Source of the DNA: Alphaproteobacteria bacterium | Lineage (GTDB): Bacteria; Pseudomonadota; Alphaproteobacteria; SMXS01 | Assembly: GCA_016124315.1 (NCBI GenBank) | Contig: WGNW01000021.1 | Coordinates: forward strand, 1 to 33,918 | DNA length: 33,918 nucleotides | Direction: 5' to 3' | Shown here: positions 28,471 to 33,918 of the stretch, piece by piece | Layout: each line of letters starts with the position of its first letter | Numbering within the stretch: position 1 is the stretch's first letter | The notes under the pieces: generated by a model | Database searches by the model: none | Told to the model about the DNA's origin: nothing | The model's input: only the letters and a program-made list of their open reading frames with translations | Position numbers and translations under genes: made by a program

Positions 28471-29364
28471 TTATCCCTTGCCCACCATGAGGGTGACCCA
28501 GTCGCCCACCGGGAAACGGCGCAGCAGGCGCAGGCCGCGGTTGCGGTAGGCGGCGAAGACGCCCGCCTCCTGGTGTCGCAGGAAGCCGGAGAGGATCAGC
28601 CGCCCGCCGGGCCGCAGCGCAGCGCCGAGGCCACCGGCCAGGTCGACGAGGGGCCTGGCGAGGATGTTGGCGCAAATCAGGTCGTACGGTGCCCGGGCGC
28701 GGATCTCGGCGTGGCGCAGGCCGGTGGCGGCCACCAGGTCGAGGCGGCCGCCGACCCCGTTGTCGGCGGCGTTCTCGCGCGCCACCCGGATCGCCTCGGC
28801 GTCGATGTCGCTGGCCAGCACCCGGCATGGCCACGCCTTCGCCATGGCCATGGCGAGGATGCCGCTGCCCGTGCCCACGTCGAGCGGGTTGGCGACGCGC
28901 ACCGTGCGGGCGAGGCTGTCCAGCGCCAGCAGGCAGCCCGCCGTGGTCTCGTGCTGACCGGTGCCGAAGGCCATGCCGGCGTCGATGCGGATCGACCAGC
29001 GGTCCCGGGCGGGCCGCTCGTGGTGGCTGCCATGGACGTGGAACCGGCCGGCGCGCACCGGCTTGTGGTGCTTGAGGGATTCCGCCACCCAGTCGACCGG
29101 CGGCAGCTCGGTGACCGACAGCTCCAACGGCGCCATCCCGAGCGTGCCCAGGGTCTCGTCGAGCCGGGCGCGCAGCGCGCCGAAATCCGCTGCGCCCTCG
29201 AGCACTGCGTCGACGCCCCAGAGGCGGTCGCCCGTGATCTCGAAGCTCATGACGACGGGCGGCTCGCCGTCGACGGACAGGCCGTTGAACACGGCCTCCA
29301 CGAGGACCACCGCCTTGCGCGGTACCTCCACGTGGATCTGAAGGAGCGCCGGGGCGTCGCTCAC
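28471..29364 (-). CDS. prmA: Ribosomal protein L11 methyltransferase PrmA
   Basis: A 297-residue SAM-dependent methyltransferase that trimethylates ribosomal protein L11. An N-terminal substrate-recognition domain (about 1-120, including LPPVDWVAESLKHHKPVRAGRFHVHG) leads to the catalytic domain: IRIDAGMAFGTGQHETTAGCL, the SAM loop LDVGTGSGILAMA, VLASDIDAEAIRVARENAADNGV, and DLICANILARPLVDLAGGL, all diagnostic of PrmA. The GTG at 29364 makes a GTGA overlap with the stop of the upstream helicase gene, with GGAG five bases before it; the longer open frame is a shadow of that gene. The pair is thus translationally coupled. Confidence 0.95.
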   Translation of the reverse strand: MSDAPALLQIHVEVPRKAVVLVEAVFNGLSVDGEPPVVMSFEITGDRLWGVDAVLEGAADFGALRARLDETLGTLGMAPLELSVTELPPVDWVAESLKHHKPVRAGRFHVHGSHHERPARDRWSIRIDAGMAFGTGQHETTAGCLLALDSLARTVRVANPLDVGTGSGILAMAMAKAWPCRVLASDIDAEAIRVARENAADNGVGGRLDLVAATGLRHAEIRARAPYDLICANILARPLVDLAGGLGAALRPGGRLILSGFLRHQEAGVFAAYRNRGLRLLRRFPVGDWVTLMVGKG

Positions 29365-31682
29365 GCGGGCTCCACGAACGAGTCGAGCACCCGCTTGGTG
29401 CCGGCCTTCTCGAACTCGATCTCCAGCTTGTTGCCCTCCACGTCGATCACCGCGCCGTAGCCGAACTTCTGATGGAACACCCGCTCGCCCACCGCGAAGT
29501 GGGACGGCGCGGTCTGGCTGACCACGATCTTGTCGACCTTGCCGATGATGGTGCGTCCCGCCGGCTGGGCGGCGCGGCGCTCGGCGAGGCTGCGCCGGTC
29601 GAAGCCGGTCGCGCCTGCCTCGCCCCCGCCCTGGCCGCCGCCATAGGCGTTGTAGCCCTGGTAGTCGAAGCGGCTGCCCTGGTAGAGGCCGGGCGCGGCG
29701 TCGCGCTCCACGTGCTCCTCGGGCAGTTCCTCGATGAAGCGCGACGGCAGCGACGACTGCCACTGGTTGAAGATGCGGCGGTTGGCGGCGGCGCTCACAT
29801 AGGCCCGCTCGCGCGCCCGGGTCAGGCCCACATAGGCGAGCCGTCGCTCCTCCTCCAGCGCGGCGTTGCCCGACTCGTCGAGCGAGCGCTGGTTGGGGAA
29901 CAGCCCTTCCTCCCAGCCGGGCAGGAACACGGCGCGGAACTCCAGCCCCTTGGCGCTGTGGAGGGTCATGACGTTGACCTTGTCGTCGTCGGCCATCTCG
30001 TCGACGCTGGTGGCCAGCGCCACGTGCTCCAGGTAGCCGCCCAGGTTCTCGAACGGCTCCATGGCGCGGATCAGCTCCTGCAGATTGTCCAGCCGGCCCG
30101 GCGCCTCCAGCGAGCGGTCCATCTGCCACATCTCCGTGTAGCCGGACTCGTCGAGGATCATCTCCGCGAGCTCGGTCTGCGGCACGCTGTCGAGCAGCTT
30201 GCGCCAGCGGCCGAAGCTCTCGACCAGACCGCGCAGCGCGCCGCGGGGCTTGGGCCGCAGGTCCTCGCTGTCGGCCAGCATGGCGGCGGCGGCGATCAGC
30301 GGCACGTTCTCCTTGCGCTGGACCTCGTGCAGCGCCTTCACCGCCGCGTCGCCCAGGCCGCGCTTGGGCACGTTGAGGATGCGCTCGAAGGCGAGGTCGT
30401 CGTCGGGCTGCTGCACCACCCGCAGATAGGCCAGCGCGTCGCGGATCTCCTGCCGCTCGTAGAACTTCAGGCCGCCGAGCACCCGGTAGGGGATGCCGAC
30501 GGTCATGAAGCGCTCCTCGAACTCGCGGGTCTGGAAGCCGGCGCGCACCAGCACCGCCATGTCGCTGTAGGCCATGCCGTTGCGGTGCAGGTCGTCGATG
30601 GTCTCGCCGACCGTGCGGGCTTCTTCCTCGCTGTCCCAGACGCCGGTGACCCGGATCTTCTCGCCCAGGTCGGCGTCGGTCCACAGTGTCTTGCCCAGCC
30701 GGCCCTGGTTGGCGGCGATCAGGCCCGAGGCGGCGCCGAGGATCTGCGGCGTCGACCGGTAGTTCTGCTCCAGCCGGATGATCCGGGCGCCGGGGAAGTC
30801 CTTCTCGAAGCGCAGGATGTTGCCCACCTCCGCGCCGCGCCAGCCGTAGATGCTCTGGTCGTCGTCACCGACGCAGCAGATGTTGTGGTGCTTCTGGGCC
30901 AGCAGCCGCAGCCACAGGTACTGCGCCACGTTGGTGTCCTGATACTCGTCGACCAGGATGTACTTGAAGCGCCGGTGGTACTCGCCGAGCACGTCCGGAT
31001 GCTGGGTGAACAGGGTGATGTTGTGCAGCAGCAGGTCGTCGAAGTCGCAGGCGTTGAGCGTCTTCAGCCGCTCCTGGTAGGCGCGGTAGAGCAGGCCGCC
31101 CTTGCCGTCGGCGAAGGCGTAGTTGTCCTCGTTGGAGATGCGGTCAGGCGTCAGGCCGCGGTTCTTCCAGCGGTCGACCAGCGTGGCGAACACCCGCGCC
31201 GGCCAGCGCTTGTCGTCCACGTTCTCGGCCTGGAGCAGCTGCTTGATCAGCCGGATCTGGTCGTCCGTGTCCAGGATGGTGAAGTTGCTGCGCAGGCCCA
31301 CCAGCTCGGCATGGCGGCGCAGGATGCGCGCGGCGACCGCATGGAAGGTGCCCAGCCACGGCATGCCTTCCACCGCCTGGCCGATCAGCTCCGCCACCCG
31401 GTGCTGCATCTCCCGGGCGGCCTTGTTGGTGAAGGTCACGGCGAGGATCTGGCCGGGCCAGGCCCGTCCGGTGGTGATGATGTGGGCGAGCCGGGTGGTG
31501 AGCGCGCGGGTCTTGCCCGTGCCGGCGCCGGCCAGTACCAGCACCGGGCCGTCCAGGCTGGTCACGGCCAGCCGCTGGGGCTCGTTGAGGCCCTGCAGAT
31601 AGGGCGGTTCGGGTGCATGGCCGGGGCGGCCCGAATGCACCGGGGCGGCGGCGAATTCGTCGAGATCGAAAGGGTCTGGCAT
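29361..31682 (-). CDS. uvrD: ATP-dependent DNA helicase, UvrD/PcrA family
   Basis: A 773-residue superfamily 1A 3'-5' helicase, expected to act in nucleotide-excision and mismatch repair and in clearing proteins from DNA. Motifs in order: Q motif region LNEPQRLAV, Walker A AGAGTGKT (Lys57), Ia ILAVTFTNKAAREM, Walker B VDEYQDTN, III CCVGDDDQSIYGWRGA, IV IIRLEQNYRS, V VNVMTLHSAKGLEF and VFLPGWEEGLFPNQRS, VI EEERRLAYVGLTRARERAY. The C-terminal end (VGERVFHQKFGYGAVIDVEGNKLEIEFEKAGTKRVLDSFVEPA) is the Tudor-like domain that binds RNA polymerase in PcrA/UvrD. Could equally be labelled pcrA. Start at 31682 follows GGAG. Divergent from the AsmA-like gene. Confidence 0.96.
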   Translation of the reverse strand: MPDPFDLDEFAAAPVHSGRPGHAPEPPYLQGLNEPQRLAVTSLDGPVLVLAGAGTGKTRALTTRLAHIITTGRAWPGQILAVTFTNKAAREMQHRVAELIGQAVEGMPWLGTFHAVAARILRRHAELVGLRSNFTILDTDDQIRLIKQLLQAENVDDKRWPARVFATLVDRWKNRGLTPDRISNEDNYAFADGKGGLLYRAYQERLKTLNACDFDDLLLHNITLFTQHPDVLGEYHRRFKYILVDEYQDTNVAQYLWLRLLAQKHHNICCVGDDDQSIYGWRGAEVGNILRFEKDFPGARIIRLEQNYRSTPQILGAASGLIAANQGRLGKTLWTDADLGEKIRVTGVWDSEEEARTVGETIDDLHRNGMAYSDMAVLVRAGFQTREFEERFMTVGIPYRVLGGLKFYERQEIRDALAYLRVVQQPDDDLAFERILNVPKRGLGDAAVKALHEVQRKENVPLIAAAAMLADSEDLRPKPRGALRGLVESFGRWRKLLDSVPQTELAEMILDESGYTEMWQMDRSLEAPGRLDNLQELIRAMEPFENLGGYLEHVALATSVDEMADDDKVNVMTLHSAKGLEFRAVFLPGWEEGLFPNQRSLDESGNAALEEERRLAYVGLTRARERAYVSAAANRRIFNQWQSSLPSRFIEELPEEHVERDAAPGLYQGSRFDYQGYNAYGGGQGGGEAGATGFDRRSLAERRAAQPAGRTIIGKVDKIVVSQTAPSHFAVGERVFHQKFGYGAVIDVEGNKLEIEFEKAGTKRVLDSFVEPA

Positions 31683-31810
31683 GGTCTCCGCGTTATAGCA
31701 TGGCGTCGGGCCGGTTCAGCAGATTTCCGCCCGATGGCGGGCCGTCTGGCACCGAGGGCCTATATATAGGTGTCAAGGACCGGCGGGGGTGTGGTTCGAC
31801 GGAGAGCAGA
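31683..31810. promoter_or_regulatory. Divergent promoter region, uvrD / AsmA-like gene
   Basis: 128 bases between two divergent starts. The notable signal is the palindromic CTATATATAGG-type segment at 31760-31770, the only such A/T run nearby and a possible -10 for the plus-strand gene, about 45 bases ahead of its GTG. A perfect TTGACA is present on the minus strand at 31771-31776, but no -10 lies at the right distance from it. Promoter positions here are therefore uncertain. Confidence 0.35.
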
Positions 31811-33918
31811 GTGAAGCGGGTCCTCATTGGCATCGCCGCCGGCGCCGGGTTGCTCCTGGCTGCGGCCCTGGCCGTTCCTGCGCTCATGGACTGGAGCGGC
31901 TACCGCGACCGGATCGCCGGCCAGATCGAGGCGGTGACCGGCCGCGATGCTTCGGTCGGGGGCGACATCGGCTTCGCTTTGCTGCCCCGCCCGGCGTTCT
32001 CCACGGGCGCGGTGCGGATCGCCAGCGTGTCGGGCGCCGCCTCTCCCGATCTGGTCGCCGCGCCTGCCGCCACCCTCGATGTCGCTTTCTTCCCGCTGCT
32101 GCAGGGCAAGCTGCGAGTGACCCGCGTCCTGCTCCAGGAGCCGCGCATCAGCCTGGAGGTCACGCCCGGCGGGCGCAGGAACTGGGTATTCGCCGAGGCC
32201 GACAAGGCGCGCCGGCAGGGACGTGCCAAGGGCACCAGGCTGGCCATCCGCGCGCTGAGCGCCAGGGACGCGACGGTGAGCTACCGCGAACGCGGGCGGC
32301 GGCCGGTGACGGTCAGCCACCTGGACTTCGACGTGCGCGCAGAGTCGGCCCGTGGACCGTTCTATGCCAGGGGCCGCACCGTGCTGCGGGACGTGCCCCT
32401 GCGTTTCGCCCTCCAGGTCGACCGCCTCGACCCGCAACCCGTCTCGTTCGACCTGATGGTGAAGGCCGACGGCCACACCAGCCTGCATTACCGGGGCCGG
32501 GGCGCGGCGAAGACGGGCGTCGAGGGCAGGCTCGCCCTCGGCTCGCGGGACGCCGGCGTGCTGGCCAGGCTCGCCGGCCTGTCCCAGGAAGGCGCGCTGG
32601 CGGGCCGCAAGGTCTCGATCGACGGCGATCTGGCGGTCGCGCCGGAGCGGGTCGACGCGCGCCGGATCGACCTCAGCCTGGGCGACATCTCGGCAAGCGG
32701 CGAGGCGTCGCTGTCGCTGAAGGGCCGGCCCGCCCTGTCCGTCCGCCTGAAGGCCGGCAGGCTGGACCTGGATCCGCTGATCGAGAACTGGCCAAAGCCC
32801 GAGCCGCCGGCCGGAGGACAGACGGCGGACGGTGTGTCTCCCGGTCGGGAGGAGGGGCCAGGCCTCGATCTGGCGGTTGACCTTGCAGCGGATACGGTGG
32901 TGCTGCGGAAGCAGCCGATCCGGCAGGTCCGGTTGCGCGCGTCGCTGGACGGCGGTCGGCTTTCCGTCCCGTCTCTCGCCGCCGTCCTCCCCGGCGAGAC
33001 GCAGGTGCATTTTACCGGCGATGCCGACGACGAGACGCCCACGACCCTCAGCGGCAGGCTGAGCGTCGCCTCGGCTCATCCCCGCGCGCTGCTGGCCTGG
33101 GCCGGACTCGATCCCGGGCCGGTGCCGGAAGGACGCTTCGCCCGTCTGTCGATCGACTCCCAGGTCAGCGGCGACGCCTCGCTGATCAAGTTCGACCGCA
33201 TCGCCCTCACGCTGGACGACACCGCAGTGGACGGCTGGTTCCAGGTCAGGCCGGGTGGTGCCATCGACGGCGACCTGCGGGCCGACCGGCTCGACCTGGA
33301 TGCCTACCGTGCGCCCGACGGCGCCCCGGGACGCCCCTTCGACTGGAAGCGGCTGGCCTTTCTTGGCCGACTTCAGGGCGAGCTGAGGCTGGCGGTGGAG
33401 CGGCTCACCGTCGGCGGGCTCCGGTTCTCCGGCGCCACCGCCGACCTGGCGTTCGCCGACGGCGTGATGAGCGTGCGGCGCGCCGGCGCGGAAGGGCGCG
33501 ACGGCGGCATCGTCGCCCTGTCCGGCACGGTGCGGGAATTCGGCCGCATCCCGCTGTGGGACCTTGAGGGCCATATCAAGGCTGCCCGGCTCGGCGACCT
33601 GGTAGAGCCGGCCGGCGCCGGCGCGGCGCCGGCACTGTTCGACAGCCCGGTGACGCTGGAGGCGGCGAGCAGGGGCAACGCCGGCACGGCGACCCTCTCC
33701 GCCAAGGGCGTGGTAGGCCCCACCCGCGTGAGCCTGGACGGAGACAGCAAGTCCTGGGGCACGGCGGACCGGGAGCTCGCCCTGCGCGTCGAGGCGAGCA
33801 GCGACAGCTGGGACGCGGTGGCGCGCCAGCTCGGCCTGGAGCATCGGCGGCCGCTCGACGGTCGCGACAGTCCGGTCACGCTCAAGGGCACGCTCGCCGC
33901 CAAGGGCGACAAGGTCGA
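31811..33918 (+). CDS. AsmA family protein (5' part only)
   Basis: The frame starts with GTG at 31811 (GGAG at 31801-31804) and stays open for 702 codons to the window edge, so the 3' end is missing. The N-terminus has a basic start and one membrane segment (about 4-24, VLIGIAAGAGLLLAAALAVPAL). The AsmA-type entry motif follows: YRDRIAGQIEAVTGRDASVGGDIGFALLPRPAFSTGAVRI. The rest is long, beta-rich and repetitive, with blocks like RIDLSLGDISASGEASLSLKGRPALSVRLKAGRLDLDPLI, typical of AsmA/TamB-like proteins. These are inner-membrane-anchored periplasmic proteins linked to phospholipid transport and outer-membrane biogenesis. Which paralogue this is cannot be told. It is divergent from uvrD. Confidence 0.88.
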   Translation, partial: MKRVLIGIAAGAGLLLAAALAVPALMDWSGYRDRIAGQIEAVTGRDASVGGDIGFALLPRPAFSTGAVRIASVSGAASPDLVAAPAATLDVAFFPLLQGKLRVTRVLLQEPRISLEVTPGGRRNWVFAEADKARRQGRAKGTRLAIRALSARDATVSYRERGRRPVTVSHLDFDVRAESARGPFYARGRTVLRDVPLRFALQVDRLDPQPVSFDLMVKADGHTSLHYRGRGAAKTGVEGRLALGSRDAGVLARLAGLSQEGALAGRKVSIDGDLAVAPERVDARRIDLSLGDISASGEASLSLKGRPALSVRLKAGRLDLDPLIENWPKPEPPAGGQTADGVSPGREEGPGLDLAVDLAADTVVLRKQPIRQVRLRASLDGGRLSVPSLAAVLPGETQVHFTGDADDETPTTLSGRLSVASAHPRALLAWAGLDPGPVPEGRFARLSIDSQVSGDASLIKFDRIALTLDDTAVDGWFQVRPGGAIDGDLRADRLDLDAYRAPDGAPGRPFDWKRLAFLGRLQGELRLAVERLTVGGLRFSGATADLAFADGVMSVRRAGAEGRDGGIVALSGTVREFGRIPLWDLEGHIKAARLGDLVEPAGAGAAPALFDSPVTLEAASRGNAGTATLSAKGVVGPTRVSLDGDSKSWGTADRELALRVEASSDSWDAVARQLGLEHRRPLDGRDSPVTLKGTLAAKGDKV

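Noticed and set aside
31747..31765. TGGCAC as a possible sigma-54 promoter element
   Set aside because: The required TTGC-type -12 element is not present at the right spacing.
29472..31769. 765-residue plus-strand open frame opposite uvrD
   Set aside because: Shadow of the helicase gene, whose motifs I to VI are intact on the minus strand.
31789..32880. 363-residue plus-strand open frame near the right edge
   Set aside because: Out-of-phase reading of the AsmA-like gene, whose frame from 31811 is open to the window edge with a membrane anchor and family motif.

Overview
The window reads as the chromosome of a high-GC alphaproteobacterium, possibly Rhodospirillales-like. The reasons are strong G/C third-position bias, the gene order mraZ-rsmH-ftsL-ftsI-murE-murF-mraY-murD-ftsW-murG-murC-murB-ddl-ftsQ-ftsA-ftsZ followed by bamD-recN-ligA, and a CGTC...GCGAGCGGAGCGAAGCG-type intergenic palindrome common in that class. 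The order-level placement is an inference.

Layout. Positions 1-809 hold the 3' end of an enoyl-CoA hydratase-like gene joined to a small CoA-binding (YccU-like) protein gene. Positions 859-3309 encode a GH3 beta-glucosidase with a PA14 insertion. An unrecognised 225-residue gene (3319-3996, minus) converges on it. The only long gene-free stretch, 3997-4338, carries the dcw control region: a candidate promoter overlapped by five TGGGA-like repeats in exact 10-bp register, the expected target of the MraZ repressor. From 4339 to 22584 lies an intact 16-gene division and cell wall (dcw) cluster, all on the plus strand. Most of its genes overlap by 1-13 bases (ATGA/GTGA junctions). It covers the MurC-F ligases, MurB, Ddl, the lipid I/II enzymes MraY and MurG, the septal synthases FtsW and FtsI, and the divisome proteins FtsL, FtsQ, FtsA and FtsZ. 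The MurE motif DNPR indicates meso-diaminopimelate peptidoglycan.

After ftsZ, the lpxC gene usual at this point in alphaproteobacteria is absent. A 179-bp gap with a possible promoter leads to bamD (outer-membrane assembly lipoprotein), recN (recombinational repair) and ligA (NAD-dependent DNA ligase). A palindromic repeat sits where ligA meets the convergent minus-strand group pcrA/uvrD-prmA-SDR (27607-31682). Divergent from pcrA, an AsmA-family gene (31811 onward) runs off the right edge.

No tRNA, rRNA, CRISPR array, insertion sequence, prophage or defence gene was seen. This is mostly conserved housekeeping DNA. The points most worth a second look are the antisense-oriented five-copy MraZ box, the missing lpxC, the unknown gene facing mraZ, and the palindromic element after ligA.
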